This document shows, piece by piece, positions 26,608-35,903 of a DNA stretch of 61,800 nucleotides. Source of the DNA: Enterococcus avium ATCC 14025 (GTDB taxonomy: Bacteria; Bacillota; Bacilli; Lactobacillales; Enterococcaceae); contig NZ_KE136364.1 in the NCBI RefSeq assembly GCF_000406965.1, forward strand, positions 332,271 through 394,070, written 5' to 3'. Both the position numbers and the translations under genes were made by a program. The notes beneath the pieces were generated by a model that did not search any database, was not told the origin of the DNA, and was given only the letters and a program-made list of their open reading frames with translations. Position 1 is the stretch's first letter. Every line of letters starts with the position of its first letter.

Positions 26608-27339
26608 ATGGAACTAACGAATAAAACAGTGTTTATTACCGGCAGTAGTCGTGGAATCGGCTGGGGCATCGCAAAGACTTTTGCTCAAGCAGGTGCAAAT
26701 GTCGTTTTGAACGGTCGAAAGGAAATTCCAGCAGACAAGATTGCTGAAATCGAAGCGTTCGGCGTAAAATGCATTAGTATTTGCGGAGACATCAGCTCAT
26801 TCGATGAAGCGGGCAGAATGATTAAGGAATGTGAAGAGTCGTTGGACTCGATCGATATTTTGATCAACAATGCTGGTATCACGAAGGATCAGTTGCTTTT
26901 ACGCATGAAACCGGAAGATTTCGATGCGGTTATGGATATCAATTTGAAGGGAACCTTCAACATGACCCAGCAAGTTTTGAAAAAAATGATGAAAAAACGC
27001 GCTGGTGTGATCATCAACCTTTCTAGTGTGGTTGGTCTGATCGGAAATGTTGGACAAAGCAATTATGCAGCGAGTAAAGCTGGTGTGATTGGATTTACTA
27101 AAGCGGTAGCTAGAGAAGTTGCTCCGCGAGGCATCACCTGCAACGCGATCGCTCCAGGTTTTATCAAAACAGATATGACAGATGAATTAAACGATAAAGT
27201 AAAAGAACAAATGGAAGGTCAAATCCCGTTGAAATGTTTCGGCAGTGTAGAGGATGTAGCGAATGCTGCGTTATTCTTAGCTCAAAACAGCTACATCACT
27301 GGCCAAGTGCTAAATGTGGATGGCGGAATGGTCATGTAA
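26608..27339 (+). CDS. fabG: 3-oxoacyl-ACP reductase FabG
   Basis: FabG is the NADPH-dependent ketoreductase of the elongation cycle. The short-chain dehydrogenase motifs are complete: cofactor loop GSSRGIGWGIA, NNAG, and the catalytic Ser, Tyr and Lys in NLSSVVG and YAASKAG. The length is 243 residues. AGGAGGATCGA precedes the ATG, and fabF starts 17 bp after the stop. Confidence 0.97.
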   Translation: MELTNKTVFITGSSRGIGWGIAKTFAQAGANVVLNGRKEIPADKIAEIEAFGVKCISICGDISSFDEAGRMIKECEESLDSIDILINNAGITKDQLLLRMKPEDFDAVMDINLKGTFNMTQQVLKKMMKKRAGVIINLSSVVGLIGNVGQSNYAASKAGVIGFTKAVAREVAPRGITCNAIAPGFIKTDMTDELNDKVKEQMEGQIPLKCFGSVEDVANAALFLAQNSYITGQVLNVDGGMVM

Positions 27340-27356
27340 AGAAAGGACGGAAGTAA

Positions 27357-28583
27357 ATGAATCGTGTTGTAATTACAGGCTTTGGTGTCGCATCACCAAT
27401 TGGTAACGATGAAGAGACATTTTTAAAGAATTTAAAAGAAGGAAATCATGGTTTTGGACCGATCACGCGTTTTGATGCCAGCGAAACTGGTATCTCGGTA
27501 GCAGCAGAAGTCAAGGATTTCCCTTTGGAAAAATATTTTGTTAAAAAAGATACGAAACGGATGGAAACTTATTCATTATATGCCATCTATTCTGCTCTTG
27601 AAGCGTTAGAAATGAGCGGTATTAACACAGAAGAGGAAAACATGGAACGTTTTGGCGTGATGATTGGCTCTGGTGTTGGCGGTTTGGGAACAATCCAAGA
27701 TCAGGTACTAAAAATGGATGCAAAGGGCCCCGCTCGAGTATCACCAATGTTTGTTCCTTTGGCTATTGCTAATATGGCTGCAGGAAATGTGGCATTACGA
27801 ATTGGTGCAAAAGGAATTTGTACTAGTACTGTAACAGCTTGTGCTAGTGGTACACATTCAATCGGTGAAGCGTTTAGAAATATAAAGCATGGCTATTCTG
27901 ATGTAATTGTCGCTGGTGGTGCTGAATCATGTATTAACAAAATTGGAATAGCTGGTTTTGCGGCCTTAACAGCTTTGAGCACTTCGGAAGATCCTGCTCG
28001 TGCATCCATTCCGTTTGATAAAGATCGTAACGGATTTGTGATGGGAGAAGGTGCCGGTGTCTTGGTCTTGGAATCTTTAGACCATGCGCAAAAACGCGGT
28101 GCAAAAATTCTAGGTGAAGTTGTTGGTTATGGTGCAACCTGTGATGCATACCATATGACATCGCCTACACCTGATGGTGATGGTGCTGCAAGAGCGATTA
28201 CTGAAGCAATTAAAGAGGCTGGGATTCAGCCAGAAGAAGTGAATTATGTGAATGCTCACGGTACAAGTACGCCACCTAATGATGTTCCTGAGAGTCGAGC
28301 GATTGCAAAAGCATTGACTGACAATGCTTATGTCAGCAGTACAAAATCGTTGACTGGCCACTTATTGGGCGGTGCTGGCGGAGTCGAAGCGGTAGCATCC
28401 CTAATGGCTTTACAACATCAATTTATTCCACCAACTGCAAATATTAAAGAGATCGATCCAGAGGTTGTAGCAAATGTTGTAATTAATGAAGCAAAAGAAA
28501 CAACAGTCAACTACGCTGTAAGTAATTCTCTAGGTTTTGGCGGTCACAACGCTGTGATCTGTTTGAAACGCTGGGAGGCATAA
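27357..28583 (+). CDS. fabF: 3-oxoacyl-ACP synthase II (FabF)
   Basis: FabF performs the condensing step of chain elongation. Catalytic residues are C162 in TVTACASGTHS, one His in NAHGTSTPPND and one in SLTGHLLGGAGG. The length is 408 residues. GGACGGAAG precedes the ATG. The gene ends two bases before accB. Confidence 0.97.
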   Translation: MNRVVITGFGVASPIGNDEETFLKNLKEGNHGFGPITRFDASETGISVAAEVKDFPLEKYFVKKDTKRMETYSLYAIYSALEALEMSGINTEEENMERFGVMIGSGVGGLGTIQDQVLKMDAKGPARVSPMFVPLAIANMAAGNVALRIGAKGICTSTVTACASGTHSIGEAFRNIKHGYSDVIVAGGAESCINKIGIAGFAALTALSTSEDPARASIPFDKDRNGFVMGEGAGVLVLESLDHAQKRGAKILGEVVGYGATCDAYHMTSPTPDGDGAARAITEAIKEAGIQPEEVNYVNAHGTSTPPNDVPESRAIAKALTDNAYVSSTKSLTGHLLGGAGGVEAVASLMALQHQFIPPTANIKEIDPEVVANVVINEAKETTVNYAVSNSLGFGGHNAVICLKRWEA

Positions 28584-28585
28584 CA

Positions 28586-29053
28586 ATGGAAATCAATGAA
28601 GTCAAGGAACTGCTGAATCAATTCAACGATTCGAATCTCACTGAATTTGATTTACGAGAGGGCAGTTTTGAATTATATATGAATAAAAATCAAACAAGTC
28701 GTCAAACTGCGGCACCTAGTCAAACGGAACAATCCGTGGAAGCGCCAGTCGCTGTAGCAACTTCGACTAGTTCGACAACGGTTGAACCGGAAGCAGCACC
28801 AACTGTGGCAAAAGGAGAAGGTCAAGTTATCACTTCACCAATCGTAGGGATTGTCTACTTACAGCCATCTCCAGATCAAGAGGCCTATAAATCAGTTGGT
28901 GATTCAGTGAAACAGGGAGAAACTGTTTGCATCATTGAAGCAATGAAATTGCTAAATGAAATCACAAGTGATTTTGATGGCACTGTTACTGAGATCTTAG
29001 TAGAAAATGAAGACGTTGTTGAATACGGCCAACCACTATTCCGAATTGGTTAA
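28586..29053 (+). CDS. accB: Acetyl-CoA carboxylase biotin carboxyl carrier protein
   Basis: AccB carries carboxybiotin between the two halves of acetyl-CoA carboxylase. The biotin is attached to K121 in IIEAMKLLNEI. A Pro/Ala/Thr-rich linker (about residues 38-78) separates the N-terminal region from the biotinyl domain, as usual. The length is 155 residues. GGGAGG overlaps the fabF end. It is followed by an unusually long 200-bp gap before fabZ. Confidence 0.96.
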   Translation: MEINEVKELLNQFNDSNLTEFDLREGSFELYMNKNQTSRQTAAPSQTEQSVEAPVAVATSTSSTTVEPEAAPTVAKGEGQVITSPIVGIVYLQPSPDQEAYKSVGDSVKQGETVCIIEAMKLLNEITSDFDGTVTEILVENEDVVEYGQPLFRIG

Positions 29054-29253
29054 ATAGGCTGTTCGTTATGAGTTACACTTGGGTGTTTTTAATGGTTAGT
29101 GGACTCGGATGCCAACGACAATTAAAAGGTTGTTTTTTGAATTGATTTTATTTTCCAAATTCTTCGGGTTTCTAACTTTAGTGAATTAGGCTACGTAGAG
29201 AAAATCAGACTGATAAAAAAACAATCCGTTAATATGAACGAGGAGGATTTAAA
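29054..29253 (+). other. 200-bp non-coding gap inside the fatty-acid operon
   Basis: No reading frame of note lies here. There is a weak hairpin (CAAC 29113-29116 with GTTG 29029-type arm at 29129-29132) followed by six T, which could act as a partial terminator, and T-rich DNA after it. I see no FabT box and no convincing promoter. Confidence 0.5.
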
Positions 29254-29676
29254 ATGCTAACAATTGAAGAAATTAAAGAAATTATCCCGCATCGCTATCC
29301 AATGTTGTTGATCGATCGCGTAGAAGAATTAGAAGCAGGTAAAAGTATCAAAGCAAAGAAAAATGTTTCTGTTAATGAACCATTCTTCCAAGGACATTTC
29401 CCTCATGAACCAGTAATGCCTGGTGTATTAATCGTTGAAGCAATGGCCCAAGCAGGTGCTGTCGCTTTATTATCAATGGAGGAGTTCAAAGGCAAAACAG
29501 CTTATTTTGGCGGAATCGATAAAGCGAAATTCCGTAAGAAAGTCGTGCCGGGAGATACTTTAGTATTAGAAGTAGAATTAACAAAGGTTCGTTCTTCAGC
29601 TGGTTGCGGAAAAGGCATCGCGTATGTCGATGGCAAAAAAGTAGCCGAAGCAGAATTGACTTTTATGATTGGATAG
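29254..29676 (+). CDS. fabZ: 3-hydroxyacyl-ACP dehydratase FabZ
   Basis: FabZ removes water from 3-hydroxyacyl-ACP in the elongation cycle. The hot-dog fold motifs are clear: [11 protein letters not shown] at the N-terminus, catalytic His in [14 protein letters not shown] and catalytic Glu in VEAMAQAG. The length is 140 residues. GAGGAGG precedes the ATG. E. faecalis has a second homologue, FabN, which also isomerises; sequence alone does not tell FabZ from FabN, but operon position favours FabZ. Confidence 0.94.
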   Translation: MLTIEEIKEIIPHRYPMLLIDRVEELEAGKSIKAKKNVSVNEPFFQGHFPHEPVMPGVLIVEAMAQAGAVALLSMEEFKGKTAYFGGIDKAKFRKKVVPGDTLVLEVELTKVRSSAGCGKGIAYVDGKKVAEAELTFMIG

Positions 29677-29682
29677 ATGTCT

Positions 29683-31047
29683 ATGTTTTCAAAAATTTTG
29701 ATCGCCAACCGTGGCGAAATTGCCGTACGAATCATCCGTGCCTGTCGTGAATTAGGAATTCAGACAGTCGCGGTTTATTCTGAGGCGGATAAAGAAGCAT
29801 TACACACTGAGATGGCGGACGAAGCGATTTGCATCGGTCCGGCTCGTTCAAGCGAATCCTATTTAAACATGCAGGAAATTTTAAGCGCAGCAATTGTGAC
29901 CAATGCAGAAGCAATCCATCCAGGTTTTGGTTTCTTGTCAGAAAATAGTTTGTTTGCAACGATGTGTGCCGAATGCAATATCAAATTTATCGGACCAAGT
30001 GAAAAAACCATCGACGCGATGGGAAATAAAATCCACGCGCGACAATTGATGCAAGAAGCCGGTGTTCCAGTCATTCCCGGCAGTGATGGAGCGATCGATA
30101 CTTTAGAGGAAGCTGAAAAACTAGCAGATAAAATCGGTTATCCAGTCATGCTGAAAGCTGCTGCTGGCGGAGGCGGGAAAGGCATTCGTAAAGTTCCTAA
30201 GAAAAGTGAACTTGAAAAACATTTTCTATCTGCGAAATCAGAAGCTAAAGCAGCTTTTGGCGATGATGCGATGTACATGGAAAAAATTATTTACCCAGCG
30301 CGCCATATTGAGGTGCAGATTCTTGGGGATCAGCAGGGTGAGGTCATTCATCTAGGCGAACGAGATTGTTCATTACAACGGAACAATCAAAAGGTTTTAG
30401 AAGAAGCGCCTTCTGTAGTGATTGGCGAAGAGAATCGTAAGATGCTTGGAGATATTGCTGTTAAGGCAGGAAAGGCTGTAAATTACGAAAGCGCTGGAAC
30501 AATTGAGTTTTTACGTGATGAAGAGGGCAATTTCTACTTTATGGAGATGAATACGCGTATCCAAGTGGAGCATCCCATCACAGAAATGATCACGGGAATC
30601 GATATTGTCAAAAAGCAAATCAAGATTGCTGCTGGCGAGCCTTTAGGTTTAAAACAATCAGACGTAAAATTTCAGGGCCATTCTATCGAGTGTCGGATCA
30701 ATGCTGAAAATCCAGCGTTCAATTTTGCGCCTTCTCCAGGGAAAATCAAAACGTTGCTATTACCAAGCGGTGGTTTAGGCTTACGCGTAGACAGTGCGAT
30801 GTACAGCGGAGTGACAATCCCACCATATTATGATTCAATGATTGCGAAGATTATTGTTCACGGAGAAGATCGTTTTGATGCTCTAATGAAGATGCAAAGA
30901 GCCTTAGGTGAATTTGTTTCAGATGGTGTGATTACGAACGTTGAATTCCAAATGGATCTGATCAGCCACCCAAGTGTTTTATTTGGAGATTATGATACAA
31001 GCTTCTTACAAAAAACATTTTTACCTGAATGGCAACAAAGCGAGTAG
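29683..31047 (+). CDS. accC: Acetyl-CoA carboxylase biotin carboxylase subunit
   Basis: AccC carboxylates biotin on AccB using ATP and bicarbonate. It has the N-terminal MFSKILIANRGEIAVRI segment, the ATP-grasp glycine loop AAAGGGGKGIRKV, and RDCSLQRNNQKVLEEAP and EMNTRIQVEHP active-site motifs. I prefer the ATG at 29683 (455 residues): GGA lies nine bases before it and the usual family N-terminus starts there. An ATG at 29677, directly after the fabZ stop, is possible. Confidence 0.96.
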   Translation: MFSKILIANRGEIAVRIIRACRELGIQTVAVYSEADKEALHTEMADEAICIGPARSSESYLNMQEILSAAIVTNAEAIHPGFGFLSENSLFATMCAECNIKFIGPSEKTIDAMGNKIHARQLMQEAGVPVIPGSDGAIDTLEEAEKLADKIGYPVMLKAAAGGGGKGIRKVPKKSELEKHFLSAKSEAKAAFGDDAMYMEKIIYPARHIEVQILGDQQGEVIHLGERDCSLQRNNQKVLEEAPSVVIGEENRKMLGDIAVKAGKAVNYESAGTIEFLRDEEGNFYFMEMNTRIQVEHPITEMITGIDIVKKQIKIAAGEPLGLKQSDVKFQGHSIECRINAENPAFNFAPSPGKIKTLLLPSGGLGLRVDSAMYSGVTIPPYYDSMIAKIIVHGEDRFDALMKMQRALGEFVSDGVITNVEFQMDLISHPSVLFGDYDTSFLQKTFLPEWQQSE

Positions 31048-31058
31048 GAGGAATTTAG

Positions 31059-31925
31059 GTGGGCCTTTTTAATAAGAAAAAAAACTACATTCGGATCAAT
31101 CCTAATCGCGACAGTGTACCGACAACGAAGCCAACTGTCCCTGACGATATGTGGGCGAAATGTCCAAATTGTAAACGAACACTCTATAAAAAAGAGATGG
31201 GTGCCGAAAAAGTTTGTCCTCACTGTGGATACAGCTTTCGAATCAGCGCTTGGGAACGATTGGCATTGACGATTGATGAAAAAAGTTTTATCGATTGGGA
31301 CAATGATTTAGTTCAAAAAAATCCGATTGATTTTCCTGGGTATTTGGCTAAAATCGATAAAACAAAAGAAGCAACTGGGTTGGATGAAGCTATTATAACA
31401 GGCAAGGCAACGATTAATGATCAAAATGTTGCAATCGGTGTAATGGATGCTAACTTTATTATGGGCAGTATGGGAACTGTGGTTGGTGAAAAAATCACGC
31501 GACTCTTTGAAAAAGCGATCGTTGAAGAATTACCAGTCGTGCTTTTTACGGCTTCTGGTGGTGCTCGAATGCAAGAAGGAATTTTTTCTTTAATGCAAAT
31601 GGCTAAAATTTCGGCGGCGGTTAAGCGCCATAGTAATGCCGGCTTACTTTATATTACTGTCTTAACTGATCCGACAACTGGTGGCGTGACCGCTAGTTTC
31701 GCGATGGAAGGCGATATTATCTTAGCTGAACCACAAACTTTAGTTGGATTTGCTGGTCGACGAGTGATCGAACAGACGATTCGTCAACAACTGCCGGATG
31801 ATTTCCAAAAAGCGGAATTTCTTTTGCAGCATGGGTTTATTGATCAGATCGTTCCGCGTTTAGAGCTGCGCGATCGTTTAACGCAATTATTATCATTCCA
31901 TCAACAGAAAGGCTGGTGCGAATAA
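31059..31925 (+). CDS. accD: Acetyl-CoA carboxylase carboxyltransferase subunit beta
   Basis: AccD with AccA transfers the carboxyl group from biotin to acetyl-CoA. The N-terminal zinc ribbon is visible as CPNC and CPHC about 15 residues apart, then the crotonase-like carboxyltransferase domain with [10 protein letters not shown] and [10 protein letters not shown]. The start is a GTG with TAGGAGG seven bases before. The length is 288 residues. The stop overlaps accA by one base (TAATG). Confidence 0.96.
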   Translation: MGLFNKKKNYIRINPNRDSVPTTKPTVPDDMWAKCPNCKRTLYKKEMGAEKVCPHCGYSFRISAWERLALTIDEKSFIDWDNDLVQKNPIDFPGYLAKIDKTKEATGLDEAIITGKATINDQNVAIGVMDANFIMGSMGTVVGEKITRLFEKAIVEELPVVLFTASGGARMQEGIFSLMQMAKISAAVKRHSNAGLLYITVLTDPTTGGVTASFAMEGDIILAEPQTLVGFAGRRVIEQTIRQQLPDDFQKAEFLLQHGFIDQIVPRLELRDRLTQLLSFHQQKGWCE

Positions 31926-32710
31926 TGGGTCTGACTGCTGGAGAAATTGTAAAATTAGCGAGACATCAAGAACGTCTGACTAGTCTGGATTATTTCGAAA
32001 AAATTTTTACCGATTTTCAAGAATTCCATGGTGATCGTTTATTCGGTGATGATCCTGCGATTGTTGGCGGAATTGCGAATCTTGCAGGAAAGCCAGTCAC
32101 TGTGATCGGGATTCAAAAAGGAAACGATCTAAAAGAAAATATGGCGCGTAATTTCGGTCAGCCCAATCCTGAAGGTTATCGCAAAGCGTTACGTTTAATG
32201 AAGCAGGCAGAAAAATTCAAGCGACCTGTGATTTGCTTCGTGAATACGCCTGGAGCTTTCTGCGGTGTTGAAGCCGAAGAGCGTGGCGAGGGGGAAGCCA
32301 TTGCTCGTAACCTTATGGAAATGTCTGATTTAAAAGTACCAATTATTTCGATTGTAACTGGAGAAGGCGGTAGTGGGGGTGCTTTAGCCTTGGCTTTAGC
32401 TGATGAAGTCTGGATGATGGAATACAGCATTTATGCGATTCTTTCACCCGAAGGCTTTGCATCGATTCTTTGGAAAGATGGAAAGCGCGCGGATGAGGCG
32501 GCAGAGCTGATGAAAATTACCGCAGCTGAGCTTTTAGAGCTAGATGTTATTGATCGAGTCATTCCTGAAACGTTGAAGGGAAAAAAACTCAGTGAAGATA
32601 AGATTATTCGCATGATGAAAAAATTATTGATTGAAAAAATTACTGAGTTATCAAAAATTTCTACTAAAGAATTGATCGAAAATAGATATCAACGATTTCG
32701 TAAATTTTAA
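31925..32710 (+). CDS. accA: Acetyl-CoA carboxylase carboxyltransferase subunit alpha
   Basis: AccA is the partner of AccD in the carboxyltransferase. It has the [13 protein letters not shown] entry, [16 protein letters not shown] and the [15 protein letters not shown] oxyanion-hole motif. The ATG at 31925 overlaps the accD stop; a GTG nine bases upstream is less likely. The length is 261 residues, the short Gram-positive form. It closes the operon and is followed by a strong terminator. Confidence 0.96.
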   Translation: MGLTAGEIVKLARHQERLTSLDYFEKIFTDFQEFHGDRLFGDDPAIVGGIANLAGKPVTVIGIQKGNDLKENMARNFGQPNPEGYRKALRLMKQAEKFKRPVICFVNTPGAFCGVEAEERGEGEAIARNLMEMSDLKVPIISIVTGEGGSGGALALALADEVWMMEYSIYAILSPEGFASILWKDGKRADEAAELMKITAAELLELDVIDRVIPETLKGKKLSEDKIIRMMKKLLIEKITELSKISTKELIENRYQRFRKF

Positions 32711-32720
32711 CCAAACATCC

Positions 32721-32751
32721 GACGACGGCAAAGGCCGTCGTCTTTGTTTTT
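32721..32751 (+). terminator. Terminator of the fatty-acid operon
   Basis: A nine-base GC-rich stem (32721-32729 with 32734-32742) with an AAAG loop is followed by a T-rich tract. Confidence 0.9.
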
Positions 32752-32884
32752 ATATAATGAAAATTGAGAGTAGTCAGAAGTTTTCTATCAATCATGATAA
32801 AAATATTTATACATTTAGGGGTGGGATATATGCAACAATAGAACTTATTTCCAAAAATATTTTAATATTTATACATAAAAATGC

Positions 32885-32912
32885 TTGTTTTATGAAAATT
32901 ACATGCTATAAT
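32885..32912 (+). promoter_or_regulatory. Promoter of the amino-acid ABC operon, with a CodY-like box
   Basis: TTGTTT (32885-32890) and TATAAT (32907-32912) have a 16-bp spacer. Bases 32886-32900 (TGTTTTATGAAAATT) match the CodY consensus AATTTTCWGAAAATT at 12 of 15 positions and lie between -35 and -10, so CodY repression in rich medium is plausible for an amino-acid importer. Confidence 0.55.
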
Positions 32913-32953
32913 AAATTCATTGAAAAAAGCATTCAAAAATAGGAGGAATTAGG

Positions 32954-33796
32954 ATGAAAAAGATTACCGGCTTAGTTATGACATTAGTAGCATTATTTAC
33001 CCTAGCAGCATGTGGTGGAGGCGGCGATAAATCATCGGACTCATCAAGTGCTAAAACAGAGGATCAATTGGCAGCAATCAAAAAAGCAGGCGTATTAAAG
33101 GTTGCAACTTCAGCGGACTATGCGCCGTTTGAGTTCCATACCATGGTGGACGGTAAAGATAAAATTGTCGGTGCAGATATCGATTTAGTCAATGAGATTG
33201 CCAAGCAATTAGGAGTCAAGGCGGAAGTTTCAGACATGAGCTTTAACACCGTTTTAGCTTCATTGAAGGAAGGAAAATCGGATATCGCTATCTCAGCGAT
33301 TTCTGCTACAAAAGAACGTCAGGAACAATTTAACTTTACGGATAACTACTACAATCCGCCACAAGTAGTGATTATCAATAAAAAGAATGAAAATAAATTT
33401 ACAAGTTTAGAAACGTTAAAAGATAAAAATGTCGGTGCGCAAAAAGGTTCGATTCAAGAGGATGTTGTAAAAACACAAATTAAAGATGCCAAACTTGTTT
33501 CAATCGAAAAAGTACCAAACATGGTGATTGAAGTGAACAGCGGTTCGTTAGATGCAATGGTTGTAGAAAAAACAATCGCAGAATCTTATGTCCAACAAAA
33601 TCCTGAATTAATGATCGCTAATATTGATTTAAAGGCAAATGAAGATGAAGCCTTCGCAATTGCTTTACCAAAAGATGGCAGTGATAAACTACAAGCAGAA
33701 ATTAATAAGATTATCAAAAAGTTGAATGATGAAGGCAAGATTGATGAATATGTTCAACAAAATCATGAATTAGCCGAAAAATCAGCAGAAGAATAG
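32954..33796 (+). CDS. Polar amino-acid ABC transporter substrate-binding lipoprotein
   Basis: The 280-residue extracellular lipoprotein has a signal peptide with lipobox LAAC (Cys20) and a Gly/Ser-rich linker, then a type 2 periplasmic-binding fold with YAPFEF and GADIDLVNEIAKQLG, typical of the family that binds glutamine, arginine, lysine or related amino acids. The ligand cannot be fixed from sequence. AGGAGG precedes the ATG. It is first in a three-gene operon with permease and ATPase. Confidence 0.9.
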   Translation: MKKITGLVMTLVALFTLAACGGGGDKSSDSSSAKTEDQLAAIKKAGVLKVATSADYAPFEFHTMVDGKDKIVGADIDLVNEIAKQLGVKAEVSDMSFNTVLASLKEGKSDIAISAISATKERQEQFNFTDNYYNPPQVVIINKKNENKFTSLETLKDKNVGAQKGSIQEDVVKTQIKDAKLVSIEKVPNMVIEVNSGSLDAMVVEKTIAESYVQQNPELMIANIDLKANEDEAFAIALPKDGSDKLQAEINKIIKKLNDEGKIDEYVQQNHELAEKSAEE

Positions 33797-33808
33797 GGGA
33801 AACAGGTT

Positions 33809-34498
33809 TTGAACTTTTCTTTTTTGGATAAATACTTATCTTATTTCGTTTCAGGAGCGGGAATTACCGTTATTATCTCGCTAGTAACAGTTTGTCTTGG
33901 GACTTTAATCGGTCTTGCAATGGCACTATTAAAGTTATCTAAACACAAGCCCTTAAACTGGTTAGCAAATATCTACATCGAAGTGCTTCGCGGCACTCCG
34001 ATGTTATTACAAATTACAATCGGATTTTTAATTTTACAAGGTTTTTTTCCTTCCAAAGATTTAGATGTCGGGGTGTTAACAGTTAGCCTGAGTCGCTTAT
34101 TTCCAGGGATGATTGTCCTATCTTTGAATTCTGGAGCCTATGTTGCAGAAATCATTCGTGGCGGTATTACAGCGGTGAATTATGGTCAGACGGAAGCTGC
34201 GCATTCATTAGGATTGCGTCCAGCGCAAACAATGCGTTATGTGATCTTACCACAAGCGTTGAGAAACATCCTACCGCCATTAGGAAATGAATTTATTACT
34301 TTGATTAAGGATTCATCTTTGCTTGCAACGATTGGGATCAATGAATTAATGGGCTCTGCCCAAATCGTTGTCTCAAACTCTTATATTCCTTTAGAACCAT
34401 TAATTGTCGCTGCGGCCGTTTATTTCGTGATGACCTTCATCACTTCCCGTTTAGTAAATCTGTGGGAGAAAAAACTTGGAAAAGGCTATCAGCGATAA
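33809..34498 (+). CDS. Polar amino-acid ABC transporter permease
   Basis: The 229-residue inner-membrane permease has about five helices and the family N-terminal HisM/GlnP-type sequence, with the ATPase-contact EAA loop as EAAHSLGLRPAQTMRYVILPQA. The start is a TTG with AGGGGA eight bases before it; no ATG lies nearby in frame. It follows the binding-protein gene by 12 bp. Confidence 0.92.
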   Translation: MNFSFLDKYLSYFVSGAGITVIISLVTVCLGTLIGLAMALLKLSKHKPLNWLANIYIEVLRGTPMLLQITIGFLILQGFFPSKDLDVGVLTVSLSRLFPGMIVLSLNSGAYVAEIIRGGITAVNYGQTEAAHSLGLRPAQTMRYVILPQALRNILPPLGNEFITLIKDSSLLATIGINELMGSAQIVVSNSYIPLEPLIVAAAVYFVMTFITSRLVNLWEKKLGKGYQR

Positions 34499-34516
34499 GG
34501 AGCAGAGGTGAATATA

Positions 34517-35251
34517 ATGACAGAAGCATTGATTCAAATTGAACATCTAAATAAAAAATTTGGTGACAATGAAGTCCTGAAGGATATATCTGCGGAGATT
34601 CTCCCAGGCGAAGTGGTCGTGATTATCGGGCCCTCTGGTTCTGGAAAAAGCACGTTTTTACGATGTGTCAATTTATTGGAGGTTCCGACTTCAGGCACTA
34701 TTAGATTCGAAGGAACAGATATTACCGATAAAAAGAATGACATTTTTAAAACACGTGAAAAAATGGGGATGGTTTTTCAACAGTTCAATTTATTTCCCAA
34801 TATGACGGTTTTAGACAATATCACTTTATCACCGATTAAGGTTAAAGGATTGGCAAAAGCTGAAGCGGAAACGATCGCGAAGGAATTGCTTGAAAAAGTG
34901 GGCTTGTCGGAAAAAGCTGGGGCGTACCCGCAATCGTTATCTGGTGGACAACAGCAGCGTATTGCTATCGCACGCGCATTAGCAATGCAACCAGATGTTA
35001 TGCTCTTTGATGAACCAACCTCAGCACTTGATCCTGAAATGGTCGGCGACGTATTAGAAGTTATGCAGCAGCTGGCTAAAGAAGGAATGACCATGATGAT
35101 CGTGACTCACGAAATGGGATTTGCTAAGGAAGTTGGCGATCGTGTCATCTTTATGGATGGCGGTGTGATTGTAGAAGAAGGAACTCCAGAGGACGTTTTT
35201 GACCACACGAAAAGCCCTCGAACGATTGATTTTTTGTCAAAAGTATTATAA
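34517..35251 (+). CDS. Polar amino-acid ABC transporter ATP-binding protein
   Basis: This GlnQ-type ATPase powers the importer. Motifs: Walker [11 protein letters not shown]-loop [11 protein letters not shown], signature LSGGQQQR, Walker [13 protein letters not shown], switch His in VTHEMGFA. I chose the ATG at 34517 (244 residues) because AGAGGTG lies six bases before it; a GTG at 34508 falls inside that site. It ends the operon before a terminator. Confidence 0.94.
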   Translation: MTEALIQIEHLNKKFGDNEVLKDISAEILPGEVVVIIGPSGSGKSTFLRCVNLLEVPTSGTIRFEGTDITDKKNDIFKTREKMGMVFQQFNLFPNMTVLDNITLSPIKVKGLAKAEAETIAKELLEKVGLSEKAGAYPQSLSGGQQQRIAIARALAMQPDVMLFDEPTSALDPEMVGDVLEVMQQLAKEGMTMMIVTHEMGFAKEVGDRVIFMDGGVIVEEGTPEDVFDHTKSPRTIDFLSKVL

Positions 35252-35260
35252 GAATAGTGA

Positions 35261-35290
35261 GACTAGGCAAAGAAAGCCTAGTCTTTTTTT
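35261..35290 (+). terminator. Terminator of the amino-acid ABC operon
   Basis: An eight-base stem (35261-35268 with 35276-35283) is followed by seven T. Confidence 0.9.
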
Positions 35291-35378
35291 AAACCTTTGT
35301 AGCGAAATGTAGAGTTTTCAAAAAAATTGCGTTATAATCAGGTTTTGTAGAAGTATAAATAAAGTTATAGGAGTTGCC

Positions 35379-35903
35379 ATGTTAGATAAATACAAACCAA
35401 CGTGGATGGTCGAAGCCATTTATCAAATAACCCCTGAGCAATTAAAGATGCATGGATTCAGAGCGGTTTTGACGGATTTAGATAATACCTTGATTGCTTG
35501 GAACAATCCTAACGGTACAAAAGAGCTGATTGATTGGCTGAAAATGATGGATGACGCAGGAATTCCTGTGGTTGTTGTTTCAAATAATAAGGCTAGCCGC
35601 GTGGCTAAAGCGTTAGAAAGCTTTCAACTAGACTTTGTTGCTCGGGCAATGAAACCATTTGCGGTGGGAATAAAGAATGCTCAGCAGCAATTGGGTGTTT
35701 CAAAAGATGAGATTGTTATGATTGGTGATCAAGTGATGACTGATATTCGCGGAGCTAATGCAGCTGGTATACGCAGCATTCTGGTTCGTCCCATTTTAAA
35801 CACAGATGGTTGGAATACGCGAATCAATCGTTTTTTTGAACGTCGTGTGATGCATATTTTGTTGCGCAAAGATCCTGATATGAAATGGAAGAGTGAACTA
35901 TAA
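35379..35903 (+). CDS. yqeG: YqeG family HAD-type phosphatase
   Basis: The 174-residue protein is a HAD-superfamily phosphatase of class IIIA with the nucleophile motif TDLDNTLIAW, threonine/serine motif VVSNN, and MIGDQVMTDIRGAN. Its substrate is not established. It starts the cluster yqeG-yqeH-yhbY-nadD-yqeK-rsfS-yqeM, conserved across Firmicutes. TAGGAG precedes the ATG. The stop directly abuts the yqeH start. Confidence 0.92.
   Translation: MLDKYKPTWMVEAIYQITPEQLKMHGFRAVLTDLDNTLIAWNNPNGTKELIDWLKMMDDAGIPVVVVSNNKASRVAKALESFQLDFVARAMKPFAVGIKNAQQQLGVSKDEIVMIGDQVMTDIRGANAAGIRSILVRPILNTDGWNTRINRFFERRVMHILLRKDPDMKWKSEL

Noticed and set aside
32757-32942. 61-codon frame before the amino-acid ABC operon
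   Set aside because: It covers the promoter of that operon, has no ribosome site and shows no domain; it is A/T-rich chance.
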